Positions 54,370 to 64,000 of a DNA stretch of 64,000 nt are shown piece by piece. The notes below the pieces were generated by a model. The model had not been told where the DNA came from and did not search any database. It worked only from the letters and a program-made list of their open reading frames with translations. The DNA is from Temnothorax longispinosus (lineage: Eukaryota; Arthropoda; Insecta; Hymenoptera; Formicidae), in contig NC_092364.1 of assembly GCF_030848805.1 (NCBI RefSeq), positions 7,523,770 to 7,587,769 on the forward strand, given 5' to 3'. Within the stretch, counting starts at the first letter, position 1, and the number at the start of each line of letters is the position of its first letter. A program made the position numbers and the translations under genes.

Positions 54370-54992
54370 TACAGGGTTTACCAAAAGTATGGCAACCCCT
54401 AAATATTTCGAAAACTACGCATTTTAGAAAAAAATGTTTTAGACAAAAGTTGTATAGGGTTTCAAGTAACGCATTAAATAGTAATATTAGTGTGACTACA
54501 AATAACTTTGTTAATGCCAAGTAAAAATAACTTTAAAATTTTTAAATAGAAACCCCTATTTTTTTGATTGCATATTCTTATAGCTTACCTCGAAAGCTTT
54601 TCAAAAAACTATAATAAAGTATATTTTTATTAAGTATTTTTTAAGTTATGGAGCTTGAAAGCTACGATACCGCCGGCATCAGCGTTACCCAAGATGTACC
54701 GCGAGGAGGTTGCGGATCGGATTTACACTAGCAGAGTTGTAAATAATAATAGTTTTGTGATTGAAGTTCTTAATTACTAATTATTTTACATAATTTTAAT
54801 TTAAATAAAGTTTAAGTACAAATGTTTTCGGAATTGTAATTAAAGTCGTTCAATTACAAATACATTTTAAAATTGTAATTAAACTCAAATTTTATTACAA
54901 ATAAAAAAGTAAAAAAAGTAATTATTATTTACATTTTCCTAAATTACAAATTTTACAACTTTGATTTACATTTTTTTGTGTGTTTGAGTGTT

Positions 54993-56100
54993 TTAGAGTA
55001 AATTCTGAAAGTGGTTTCCATTGATTTCTTAACAGTATGCCAATCTCTGATAGAACGCAGAAATAGCTCTACGATTTGATTCAGCAGGTATCAAGGCTGC
55101 TTTATCCTTTATTTGCTGCCTCAATTCTTGGATATTTTGAGGTTTTGTTTCGTAAACCTCACCTTACTCTTCAGATAGCCCCAAAAGTAATAATCAAGAG
55201 AAGTTGGATATGGTGACCTAGAGGTGGCCAACTTTCTCCACCCTCATTTTGGTTCCTTCTTCCTATCCACCTTTGCGGGAAAACTTTATTTAAAATTCGA
55301 CGTGGCACCCTGCACCAAAATGAGGCGGAGCTCCATCATGCTGAAACCATATTTGCTCAAAGTTATTTGGAAAAATATTTTGTATGACTGGAATTATTTC
55401 ATTTACAAGTAATCTCTTGTACCTATGAGCATTGAGGTTTTCCTCCAAAGAAAATGGCCCTATCATATAAGCATCTATCATGCCGCACCATACATTTATT
55501 TTTTGTGGGTATTGTTTATGACTTTCCCGCACCCAATTCGGATTTTCATCTGACCAGAGAAATTTTTGATTATTAACCTCTCCCGTCAATGTAAAGGTTG
55601 CCTCGTCTGTGAAAACAATTTGATAAAGAAAGTTGGGCGAGGCATCTATTAGGTCCATCATTCTTGCACATAAGCGTATACGACGCTCATCATCTCCGTC
55701 TTGCAATTCTTAAAGTATTGCAGTTTGTATGGATGTAATTTATTTTTTCTTAAAATTTTGTGTACAGACATGGGAGCAATGTCGTGAGCTTGAGTTGCTC
55801 TAATAGATCTATTAACAGACGTATGGGAATTTTCAATAAAAGTCTGCAGAACATCAAGTTGTTTGTCGTTATTAGTTGCAGACGATGGCCTGCCAGACCT
55901 AAAGCGACTTTTTACACTACCAGTTTCTTGAAAATGTCGTACAGTTTTCAAAACAGTGGATTTACTAATTTGATAATTCGGATACGTGTTATTAAATAAT
56001 CGAACATCAGTGAACAATCGTTCATTATCACCCCATCCGCGCAGCATTAGGATAGTGATTCTTTCACGCTCTGATAATTTGTTAGCTATTTTTAGCCAAA
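54993..56100 (-). pseudogene. Mariner-family transposase, multiply broken
   Basis: The N-terminal HTH starts NKLSERERITILM (about 56095) and continues YQISKSTVLKTVRHFQETGS and RSGRPSSATNNDKQ. The second HTH reads SVNRSIRATQAHDI. The catalytic core has IVFTDEATFTLTGEV (first D), KINVWCGMI and WFQHDGAPPH (second D). Near 55290 the frame breaks. The region of the third acidic residue is disrupted, but the C-terminus is recognisable in other frames (QNIQELRQQIKDKAALIPAE, AISAFYQRLAYC) to a stop at 54993. Confidence 0.85.
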
Positions 56101-56267
56101 CGTTTAATTTTTAGTTTATTAATTTGCGAATTAAAAAGACAAAAGTCCTCGGTAGAAGCAGAGAGCGCTCTAGAAGCGCTCTCACCCTACACACGTGATT
56201 ATGAGCGAGAAAAGAACACTGAACATCTTGGCGCTTGCGTTTTATACCCTCTCGGAGTGTCGATCCA

Positions 56268-56442
56268 GTGGGAGAGGGTCAGCGCGAGGGTGGGGGAGGG
56301 AGAGGGCGATTAAGCCATTGGAGGATCCCATTAGACTCTTCCTAAGAAGGTCCAATGGGAGTTTCCAATGACCCAATCGCCTTTTCCTTCTCCCTTCCCT
56401 CGCGCTGACCCTCTCCCACTCTCCCTTTCCCCATAGGATAGG
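56268..56442. repeat. 175-bp palindrome inside the mariner right arm
   Basis: GTGGGAGAGGGTCAGCGCGAGG pairs with CCTCGCGCTGACCCTCTCCCAC across about 130 bp of purine/pyrimidine-rich DNA. Central CCAATGGGA/TCCCATT motifs are also present. Confidence 0.75.
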
Positions 56443-56883
56443 AAGACCGAAGAATGAACCAAAATGAGGGAAGAAAGGATTGGCCACCTTGGTCTAGCTA
56501 CTACTCCTCTTGATTATTACTTTTGGGTAATGCTGATGCCCCCCCCCCCCCAGCGATACTAGAACCTTCAAGCTCCGTAACTTGAAAAGTATTTAATAAA
56601 AAAACACTTTATTATAGTGTTTTGAAAAGCTCTCGAGGTAAGCGATAAAAATATCTAATCAAAAATAGAGGTTTCCATTTAAAAATTTTAAAGTTATTTT
56701 TACCTGGGATTAACAAAGTTATTTGTAGTCAAATTAATATTACTATTTAATGCGTTACTTGAAACCCTACAACTTTTGTCTGAAACATTTTTTTCTAAAA
56801 TACGTAGTTTTCGAAATATTTAGGGGTTGCCATACTTTTGGTAAACCCTGTATATAATTATATATAATCTTTTTTTTCCGGGT

Positions 56884-57597
56884 ATGCATGACACTGTACA
56901 TGACTCTACCAATGACCTTTTGCGTGGATTGATTGAGCAGATGAAAAAGTCAGATGCGAAGCTATATCTGCTTTTATTGACAGTCAGGAACGTACTAACA
57001 AGGAACTAAGTTGATACTGTCGCTCAGAATAGTCAGCGCATTACTAAATTGGAGCAAGACAACGCTAAACTTATTTGTGAAATCCACGACATGAAATCTG
57101 CTCAGTCATTTCAAGGATCTCATAGCGGAAATGAGTTGATCATATCAGGTTTACCATCGACGTTATCTGTTACTCCATCTGAGCTAGCCAAAAACGTACT
57201 AGAGGCGTTAGACGTTCCGGGCTTGTCATGCCACATTCTCGGCGTCAGAGCTGTGAAGAGAGCACTGTCAGCGACTTCCACAGTTGCTGTATCTTCCAGC
57301 TCGGTCATAGTCACCTTGGCCTCGAGTGCCGTTCGCGATATAGTTATATCAAAAAAGCGGGCAAAAGGTGCACTTAAGGGGAAAGACGTGTGCGGTGGTG
57401 GCTCAGATCGTACCATTTTTATAAGTGAGTTGTTATCTAAGAGCACTTACGACATGTTACAGCGGATTAAGTGTATTGCTGAAGAAAGATCGTACAAGTA
57501 TGTCTGGGTGAGGAATGGTCGGATATGTGTTAGATATTCCGATGGTGAACCTGTTATCATTATCGATTCAGATTCTGATCTTGCTAAGCTCGTCTGA
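56884..57597 (+). pseudogene. Non-LTR retrotransposon ORF1 (baculovirus FP-like fold)
   Basis: From MHDTVHDSTNDLLRGLIEQM at 56884, two small frame changes (near 56970 and 57010) cross a coiled coil (NSQRITKLEQDNAKL) into a 182-residue open frame. This has NELIISGLPSTL, then VIVTLASSAVRDIVISKKRA and YKYVWVRNGRICVRY. That arrangement (coiled coil, N-x-(L/I)-I-x-G-(I/L)-P, Y-K-Y-V-W-x-(K/R)-N-G-x-I) is typical of ORF1 proteins of insect CR1/Jockey-like elements that resemble the baculovirus FP protein. It likely binds RNA as part of the element RNP. Confidence 0.7.
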
Positions 57598-57669
57598 CAG
57601 GTCCGACCTACGTGTCCTTTATCATCCGTTGGTCGGCACAACTCAATATGTAATTCTACTTCGTTTCGC

Positions 57670-57732
57670 ATAGCTCAGTTCAATGCTAATTCCCTTCGGG
57701 GACATATTGAGTTTATTAGACTACATTTCTCT
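57670..57732 (+). pseudogene. Endonuclease N-terminus of the same non-LTR element
   Basis: Just after ORF1 one frame reads IAQFNANSLRGHIEFIRLHF, the N-x-(R/N)-S-L start of apurinic-type endonuclease domains of ORF2. It is cut after 21 codons by the MITE beginning at 57731. Confidence 0.6.
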
Positions 57733-57978
57733 TGGGAAAATTTACCTTAAAATCTTTAAAAAAGAACTTAAAACTTACTTTAGAGAAAAACTTAAAAAAA
57801 ATTAAAGGTAAATTTGGACACTTTAAAACTATTGTTTAAGGTAATCTTATAACTATAAGGTACTTACTTCAAGAAGAATGTAAAAAGAATCTTAAAATTA
57901 TGAAAAGTAAATTTCGACAATTTTAAAGTTAAAAATGCCTAAATTTACTTTCCATAATTTTAAGGTTTTTTCACAGGG
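57731..57978. mobile_element. MITE with CCTTAAAATC-rich inverted ends
   Basis: The left end CTTGGGAAAATTTACCTTAA and the right complement CCCTGTGAAAAAACCTTAAA pair imperfectly. The inner parts (AAAGTAAATTTCGACAATT / AAGGTAAATTTGGACACTT) are also related. The element separates two non-LTR fragments that face each other. Confidence 0.55.
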
Positions 57979-58750
57979 ATAAGTACCCAGCAAACACAGA
58001 AAACACCGAGTGAGCAATTTGATAGCAAGGGGCCATCCAGGAGCCATCCAACCAGAGGCCCAGCACTTTCATGCTGGCCCCCACGGAGATACGGGTTCCT
58101 TCCACTTCTATATGGGCCACGGGCGGCTTCCCCGCAGACTTATCGTAGAAAAACACAGCCTGCGTCTTCTAGGGGGCCACCCTAAAGCCCAACTTGCGCA
58201 TCGTAGCCACCACTGCCCTCACTGCGACATTCGCCTTTGCTTTGGCCTCATCTCAAGTATCACCCTCGACTCCCAGGAATGTATCATCGGCAAAGCCGTT
58301 TAGCCAACATCCCGGGAGGAGGGCGATCCGGAGGAGGTAGTCATACCCCAGGTTCCACAGAAGTGGGCCAAGTACTGATCCCTGTGGAACCCCCTGCACG
58401 ACCAACCCGACCCTTACTACACCATCGCGGTTGGTGTACAAGAGCCTCCTGTCCCGGAGGTAGTCATGTATGACTGCCCTTAGATAAGGAGGGACGCCGT
58501 GGTAATTTAGCGCCCTTCTTATCACTGGCCACGGCAGGGAGTTAAAGGCGTTAGCTACATCAAAGCTAACGCCCAACACCACCCTGTCGGCCTCCATTGC
58601 GGCCTCCAGGAGGGCCCGAAAGCGTAAGATCGCATCCACAGTCGATCTGCCCTCCCAGAAGCCATCCTGACCAGTCGCCGATACTGGGTTTCCGAGATCC
58701 TGCATCGTTAAAAGGTTGTTACCCTCTGCCATGACGGCGTCAAGTATCTA
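57979..58750 (-). pseudogene. R1-like non-LTR reverse transcriptase fragment
   Basis: The frame reads GFWEGRSTVDAI, then motif A GVSFDVANAFNSLPW, motif B GVPQGSVLGPLLWN, motif C NGFADDT, then KVLGLWLDGSW. FADDT replaces the common YADDT, still with both catalytic Asp. Two in-frame stops (58253 and about 58160) and truncation at both ends inactivate it. The thumb onwards is lost at the MITE; the fingers are lost near 58750. The motif spacing and G-F-x-x-G-R-S-T-(V/T)-D-A-I fit the R1 clade. Confidence 0.85.
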
Positions 58751-58941
58751 ACCCAGGAATTTCGCCGGAATAAATCCGTTGCCCACCGTCACCACGTGGA
58801 GGTACCCAGGTTGCAGAAGGATCAAGTCATGGATATACTTTGACTCTATTGTGGTCTTGGACGTCAAATATATATATAAGATTTGTACTTTCTCAGAGTC
58901 ATGTGGGAAAAACTGCATTTTCAGTGTGATTATGTTATGAT

Positions 58942-59360
58942 CTGACGTCAGATTCGTATTCAGCGACCCCGAAAACCCTCGAGTAACAAATTTTAGGCGA
59001 ATCTGGTCAATTTTCAAAAACTCATCGGGTATACTGGATCTGCCATTTTGAATTTTGGAAAACTGACATCAGATTCGTATTCAGCGACCACAAAAACCCC
59101 CGAGTACCAAGTTTCAAGCGAATCAATTTGAAGAAACATCCGCCATATTGGATCTGCCATTTTTTTATTAAAAAATCTAGTCAATTGTTATGTAATTCAA
59201 GCTTTTGAATCTGAATCCACGGTCAGAATTTTGAAGCTAGCTTGCGCTCTTTCATTATGGCTCAAATTGTACTTAAAAAGTATGTTTTTTGAGATTAGAA
59301 AAAAAAACAAACCAACTTTTGAATTCTGACCTCGGATTCGGATTCAGCGACCCAAAATAC
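58942..59360. repeat. ~121-bp degenerate repeats
   Basis: CTGAC(G/A)TCAGATTCGTATTCAGCGACC starts at 58942 and 59063, with a weaker third copy near 59323. GGATCTGCCATTTT recurs as well. It is non-coding. Confidence 0.65.
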
Positions 59361-59589
59361 GTAAGAATTGACTAGTCCGGTCCGCCGGACAAAAATTTCA
59401 TTTTTTTTGTGGGGCTGTGTTATTCTTAACTACGTTGTGCGCTCACAACATCCCTTCCCCCGCGGAAAAAGAAAAATTAAGGTATTCGAAGTTTTTCGTT
59501 ATTTATTTATTAGTGTTTTTCTTTTTCTTGAGAGGTTATAATCTAATTTTCTTACTGCTAGTATGGACGCTGTGGTTTCCCCCTTTAAA

Positions 59590-60325
59590 TTTTTAATAAT
59601 TCCCTCTTTTTTTTATTACATAAATGATTACAAATATAATGCTTACTACGGCTATTATTATGGTTGCGGACCCTACAGGATACACAATATTCTTATTTGC
59701 AAAAACGCTTGGTTGGTTATTTTTCACTTCTTTTTTAATTTCATCTAGACTTAAACTTAACTTTATCAATTCCGACGGATCTTTGATTACCTGGTTCTAG
59801 CTTTATTTCCTTTTCGGAATCTAATTCGTTGTCTAATGTTATACTTTTTTCTAGGGTATTAGTTACATTGAATTCTAGTAAATACATTTCTACATATTTA
59901 GTATAGATTCGGTTTCTAGTTTCTAAAATTATATTTGGTGTAGTTATTTTACAATTATCGCGTAATGTTATTTTTCAATTTTAATTTTATTTTCTGGCAA
60001 TTCATTACATTGTATTATAATTTCTGATATTTTTGGAGTGAAATATAACCATGTTTGAGGTTCGGCTAATGTTATCCAGAATGTTACATTAGAAATGACG
60101 TGACGTTGTCTACGGTTTTCTACGTATCTAGGCGCTTTTACAAAAAGTTGCACCTCGCTTGGTGCATTCGCAGTTACAAAATACTCGGGAAAATATTGGT
60201 CGCATATAAATTTAGTAGTTTCTCGCGTACATTCATTTAAATCGCTTTCTTTTAATATTATATAATTATGATTCTCTCGGTTTATTCCTCATAGCGTGTG
60301 TGAAGGTTCTAGTAGGGTAAACACA
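59590..60325 (-). pseudogene. Errantivirus Env remainder with transmembrane segment
   Basis: In shifted frames the Env continues (NECTRETTKFICDQYFPEYF, AEPQTWLYFTPKISEIII). Near 59690-59600 a hydrophobic anchor (SATIIIAVVSIIFVIIYVI) is followed by KKRG. The furin-like cleavage region was not identified, and the ectodomain is shorter than usual for Env of this group. Frame changes near 60320 and 59970 prevent translation as one protein. Confidence 0.65.
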
Positions 60326-61426
60326 TTATGGTCGTTGTATATTGGTACAGGTGTAATTTTTATTAATTCGTATACCGGATATGCTATTATAGGGTACGCG
60401 AGGATAGTATATATGTACGTTCGAATTGTCGTAATACGCGCTTACGTTTATGTATTTTTGGAACTGTTGGTGTCTGATTTTTAATGCGGTTAATGCGATT
60501 TCTATGCGTATCGCTAATTTCCACGTTGCTTTCGTTTGCTGCAGGTGTCCGATTCTTTCGAAATAGATACCTGGCTCGTTGATAAATTGCGTCACTTCGT
60601 ACGGTGGTACGGGCGACGCCGACGCTCCTGTTGTGAGGTGCTGATAGAGGATGAGAAAATTTATAACGATGCGTAATTTTATTTCTCTTGAAACGTCAGA
60701 TTTTTTATTTACTTTCTTTTTATGCTTCTCGGGTAGGCGGACGTTCGCCGGCGCGTTATCAGCTCGCGTCGTGGGGTGTGTTAGCTTATTGTTTTCTAAA
60801 TGAAATATATCGCAAAAATCGTTGCATCTCTGCTCTACCACCTTTCCTTTTTTATTATTTAAAATTTTCATGTGGTTTTTACGTAATTTCTCGCGTTGCT
60901 CTTGAATTGGTTTGCGCTCTTCCGTCGCGGGTAATGTGAGTACGTCAACCGTGTCATTCATCGGCACCTCTTCTAGAGTTACACGCGGTGTAAGCATCTC
61001 TACCGGCTTCTCGGTGACGTTTAATTTGCTTATCAGACAAGTGGAATCTATGGATTTTATCATGCAACTTCCGATAAAGACTCCAGAAATAGGTTTTACA
61101 CGTTTTACCATTCTATTTCGATCTGCAGCTATCGTTTGTATGATTGTTTTACTGCGGGGGGGTTGAATTAGTTTCTTATACGGTTGGAGCTTAAGATTTA
61201 CTCCGCCAATTCTCAATACGTTTTGCCCATGGAGACAGTCAGCTCTGTGCTTTTTGATGAAATCGATTCCTAATAATCCTTCATAGTCCATCGGGAAGTC
61301 GTTGTTTACCACGTATATTGTGTGGCGTAGGACTTGTTTTCCCAATTTTATTGTGGCTTTTATTTTTCCAAGGGTGTACAGTTGGTGTCCTGTTATCCCT
61401 GTCAGAGCGAGTTTTGTTTCACGCAT
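60326..61426 (-). pseudogene. Fused ORF: protease-linker joined in frame to Env N-terminus
   Basis: Residues 1-60 continue the retropepsin (YEGLLGIDFIKKHRADC). About 60-225 are the pre-RT linker (EQREKLRKNHMKIL, CNDFCDIFHLENNKLTH). At about 240-245 the sequence reaches RLPEKHKKKVNKK, the very start of RT, and switches without a stop to a hydrophobic signal-like stretch (RIVINFLILYQHLTTG). The N-terminal ectodomain of an errantivirus Env follows (EPGIYFERIG, ATWKLAIRIEIAL). The RT-RNase H-integrase coding region, normally more than 2 kb, is missing. The frame is open for 366 codons. Confidence 0.75.
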
Positions 61427-62304
61427 TTATGTATTGTCTTTCTTTCCTATTTTGATAAAGGTTAGTGCTGCTCCGGAATCTAACAAAAAATTTAGTTTTC
61501 CCTTGGTCACTTCTTGCATCGGGAGAGTGACTAGGTCTAGATTAGAATTTTTATCCGTTTTGCCTGTCACCTGTGCTACTCGATACTCGCGCGCATATCG
61601 CGTCTTATGTTTTCTCTGTTTCTCTTCCTTGTCGCTACCGCTGCTGCGGCTGCTGCTACTGCTGTCGCTATATGACGTTTCATCATCCGGTTCCGGGATC
61701 CTATTTCCTCGACTTTTTTCTGTAGCATTTATTGGTTTCTTTTCACGTGTATTATATTTAGATTGGCGAATCCGTTCCTTTTCGGGTCGTCCGTTCAGTG
61801 ACCAGCATTCGTCTCGCTTATGCCCGGTCTTCTTGTAATAGGTGCATTCGATCGCATTTATTCCGTTGGGCTTGTCCGGTTTCGGCAACGAGAATCTATT
61901 TGCGTGTCGGCTCGTACGGCAGTCTCGCCCGTAATGGCCTGTTTCTCCACATTTGTGACATTGTACTTCTGCGGTCCTTGAATAACGCGCGTTTTTCTTA
62001 TTAAATTTATTTTTGGGCGTTGGCTGTCCGTTCTGCGGGGAGGGACCTGTTACCTTTTCCTCCGCACTGGCGCCGGTTATTGCTTCCTGTAGCGTTTGGT
62101 AGCGTTGCGCTTTGACTACCATTTTAATGTCTTCGTGCAGCCCGATCTGGTAATTATTTAGGGCCTGCACCTTTATACTGTTGAGGGTGGCCTTCTGCTG
62201 CTCTTGCGAGTGCCCTTGGCCTTCCTCCATGGCCTCGTACAGTTCTCGCGCTAGCTTTTCCACGCGCCGCCCGAATTCCCGTGCGCTTTCTCCCGATAGT
62301 TGCT
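61427..62304 (-). pseudogene. Errantivirus-like gag C-terminus and protease start
   Basis: The frame contains SGESAREFGRRVEKLAREL, the spacer IGLHEDIKMVVKAQRYQTL, and zinc knuckle CHKCGETGHYGRDC. A second knuckle, CTYYKKTGHKRDEC, has Tyr for the second Cys. A Ser/acidic tract follows, and the protease active site FLLDSGAALTFI ends the frame. A single TAA (61427) separates it, in the same frame, from the downstream 366-codon ORF. The gag N-terminus is cut by the insertion at 62305. Confidence 0.85.
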
Positions 62305-62308
62305 TTAA

Positions 62309-63911
62309 GGGGTTATACCTAGTCAGGAGGCCGAAAAAAGCGAATTTTTGAAAATTTTTTTTGAAAAATTATAAGCATATATTTGTACAGAAATTTTGTA
62401 TTTGAAACAGTAACATGTGAAGAACATTCAGTAATTTTTTCGTGTAAAAATATTCATTTATAAAGAAGTTACAGCCGATGTCCGGAAAGCACTTTTTGAA
62501 AAGTACTTTTGCGGTGAGCACTGCCGTTTGGAACCAGGTTATCTAAAATCAAAAAAACCAAAAAGATTTCGTTAGTATATTAGTTTATCTAGTGGTTAAT
62601 CGATGGAATTTCCGAAATATTAAGTTAAAACAAAATGGCGGGTGTTTAAAGTTAGAGTCTTGATTTTTGCGAAAAAAACCGGACATTTTTCGTTCATCAA
62701 AACGAAAGTATACATAAGAAAAAAAAATCCTTCGATTAAACACTAGATTTTTATATCTAAAAAAAGCACAAAAAATTTCAGAAAGATTGATGCAGTAGTT
62801 TTTGAGATATTTTGCTCACCGACTTTGAAAACGTAGTTTCGAGAAAAACGCGTTTAAAGTTTCAAAAGCTGATTACACGTAATTAAAACATTTTATTTTT
62901 TAACTTACACAGAGTCATCTATTCCAGGCCCATACAGAACGTCTTCAGCTGTAGCTGCTGCCTCTAAAACGTCAATCTGCTTTTGCCTACGAAGCATTCT
63001 TCCCTCCCGGGTGTTCTCTTGCACTCTCTTGTTGGAGATGTTTATGCGTTCCACATCTTCTTTCTCCGCAAATTCATGGGCGTTTCGGCCGATACTCACT
63101 CCCATGGAGTACATACATCATCGATAGTAGTGCACTTGTACCTTCATTAAATACGCAGGCAGCAATGTGTGCAGCTAAATTGACAATAATTGAGCCACTT
63201 GAAACAATTTTTGGGCTGATTTTCCAGATAAGTTGGTTGTAGCTCTTGTTATTGTTTTGAGTAAAACCGCCTACACATCTTGTCAATAAAGTATCTTTAC
63301 TCAAATCTTCATAAATAGGTTTTATTGCGCTCAAAACATCTTCCGGTAAAGGTTGATAATCATGTGTAAATGATGCCAACTCTCCGTTCGCCAAAGCGCG
63401 CTGCCAAGCACACCACGAGTCAGCGCCAGTCGGGCACTTAGTATGATTTGGATTATCGTCGGTAGAACTATAATGATAATATGTTGCTCATATCGCATTA
63501 TACATCTTCTCCTCTGAGTCGGTATTCCGCCTAATCGCGAAACCGTAATAAACAGTTTATTTATCAATCATTTTGCCGGTAAGCCTGCCTTTACCGCCGA
63601 GCGTTGTTTTCCTTTTTTTTTCTTTATCGTCGACTACTAAAACTGATTTTTTCACACACTGACTGGTAATATACAATACACGACTCACAGGCAGGTAGAA
63701 AGCGAGAACGTTGTCCCTAACGCAGCTGCCGCTGTATATCTAACGTAACCCGCTCGAGCGTTCCGACGGGCGTCTACATAAAAGCCTATAACTTTGTGAA
63801 TTTTTATCCGATCAACTTGAAACTTTCAGGGAATATTTATAAGATATACTTTCAGAAAATGTCTTTTCTAAAAAATCGATTTTTTTTACATTTATGACTA
63901 GGTATAACCCC
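62309..63911 (-). mobile_element. TTAA-flanked DNA transposon (Kolobok/piggyBac-type target)
   Basis: TTAA at 62305-62308 and 63912-63915 flank 1603 bp with a perfect 17-bp TIR GGGGTTATACCTAGTCA. A minus-strand transposase remnant lies inside. It is inserted in the gag of the errantivirus-like element. Confidence 0.85.
62905..63445 (-). pseudogene. Mutator-like/Kolobok-like transposase, C-terminal fragment
   Basis: The frame reads CPTGADSWCAWQRAL, then LPEDVLSAIKPIYEDLSKDT and CVGGFTQNNNKSYNQLIWKI, then HIAACVFNEGT. From memory, the C-P-x-G-x-D-S-W-C, I-K-P-I-Y-x-D-L-S, (G/K)-x-T-Q-N-x-N-(E/K)-S and F-N-(D/E)-G motifs are shared by a large arthropod 'Mutator-like' transposase family. A TTAA target suggests Kolobok instead. 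A small deletion near 63095 shifts the frame; the C-terminus then continues SMGVSIGRNAHEFAEKED and ends at 62905. The N-terminal catalytic part is missing. Confidence 0.6.
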
Positions 63912-63915
63912 TTAA

Positions 63916-64000
63916 GGTGATTGGGCCATGTACCATATGAGTCAATATAAGACCTAAAATTTATTTTAAGAAAAACCATTTTTATGGATATATTCTAGAC
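63916..64000. other. Window edge; expected to be the other half of the interrupted gag
   Basis: Sequence after the right TTAA should continue the errantivirus gag on the minus strand. Only about 85 bp are available and no gag motif is evident. Confidence 0.25.

Larger units (their letters stand above)
54372..56850 (-). mobile_element. Mariner-family element with ~300-bp terminal inverted repeats
   Basis: The ends CAGGGTTTACCAAAAGTATG and its complement are flanked by TA (54370-54371 and 56851-56852). The arms continue through TTTAGACAAAAGTTGTA, ATTAATA(T)TACTATTTAATGCG and CTATAATAAAGT for about 300 bp or more. In addition 55188-55270 (transposase C-terminal codons) recurs inverted at 56435-56530, so part of the gene has been duplicated into the right arm. 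A degenerate transposase gene lies between. Confidence 0.85.
59430..62304 (-). mobile_element. Errantivirus-like Ty3/gypsy element with internal pol deletion
   Basis: On the minus strand gag C-terminus, protease, a linker and Env follow one another, ending at a polypurine tract (GCGGGGGAAGGGA, about 59453-59466) and an LTR start TGTTGTGAGCGCACAAC. Only the first ~40 bp of that LTR are recognisable. RT, RNase H and integrase are absent. The 5' side is interrupted by a TTAA-flanked transposon at 62305. Confidence 0.8.

Overview
The window looks like AT-rich, transposon-dominated insect DNA, most likely from a hymenopteran such as an ant. The evidence is the mixture of mariner/Tc1, PIF-Harbinger, P-element, TTAA-flanked (piggyBac/Kolobok-type), Mutator-like, Ty1/copia, BEL/Pao, Ty3/gypsy-errantivirus and non-LTR relics, plus a virus-derived glycoprotein of a kind known from arthropod genomes. 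The species itself is inferred. I find no confident conserved host gene, no tRNA or rRNA gene and no CRISPR array. Almost everything is nested mobile DNA, most of it broken.

Layout. 1-9.2 kb: an inverted-repeat element, then a Harbinger pair facing each other: a transposase C-terminus on + (to 992), and a multi-exon Myb/SANT-like DNA-binding protein gene on - (9184 to 1149). The large introns of that gene hold a mariner fold-back, a MITE, and a 4.9 kb copia element that sits inside another MITE. 9.6-12.2 kb: a 2 kb fold-back element with 9-bp target duplications splits a 43-codon ORF. 12.2-15.4 kb: a Ty3/gypsy remnant with a tRNA-Lys primer site and a broken gag. 15.8-19.2 kb: a 30-bp minisatellite and a broken, MITE-interrupted gene on - carrying an HAFTGCDT motif and a Cys-rich tail. 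19-27.9 kb: mostly unassigned; it holds a CpG-rich tract with a 33-bp minisatellite, a TTAA-flanked element and small satellites.

27.9-36 kb: the 3' half of an RNase H-bearing non-LTR element, then a P-element (THAP-type) transposase gene cut into at least four collinear blocks by nested MITEs, palindromes and a fold-back element made of 90-bp repeats. 36.5-48 kb: a BEL/Pao gag-protease fragment on + abuts a degraded, mononegavirus-like envelope glycoprotein on -. After these come a Tc1/mariner fold-back and a nearly full-length BEL/Pao element on - with both LTRs and 5-bp target duplications. 48-53 kb: a Ty3/gypsy element on - with a tRNA-Leu primer site. 54.4-56.9 kb: a mariner-family element with long terminal inverted repeats. 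56.9-58.8 kb: two non-LTR fragments facing each other. 59.4-62.3 kb: an errantivirus-like element whose reverse transcriptase, RNase H and integrase are deleted, so that protease and Env N-terminus lie in one frame. 62.3-63.9 kb: a TTAA-flanked element with a Mutator/Kolobok-like transposase remnant inserted in that gag.

Together the features describe serial insertion rather than a working gene system. The best leads are the P-element split by removable insertions, the captured viral glycoprotein, the protease-Env fusion ORF, the interrupted small ORF, the Myb/SANT gene whose insertions all lie in introns, and the possibility that the whole locus is a transposon-graveyard or piRNA-source region.
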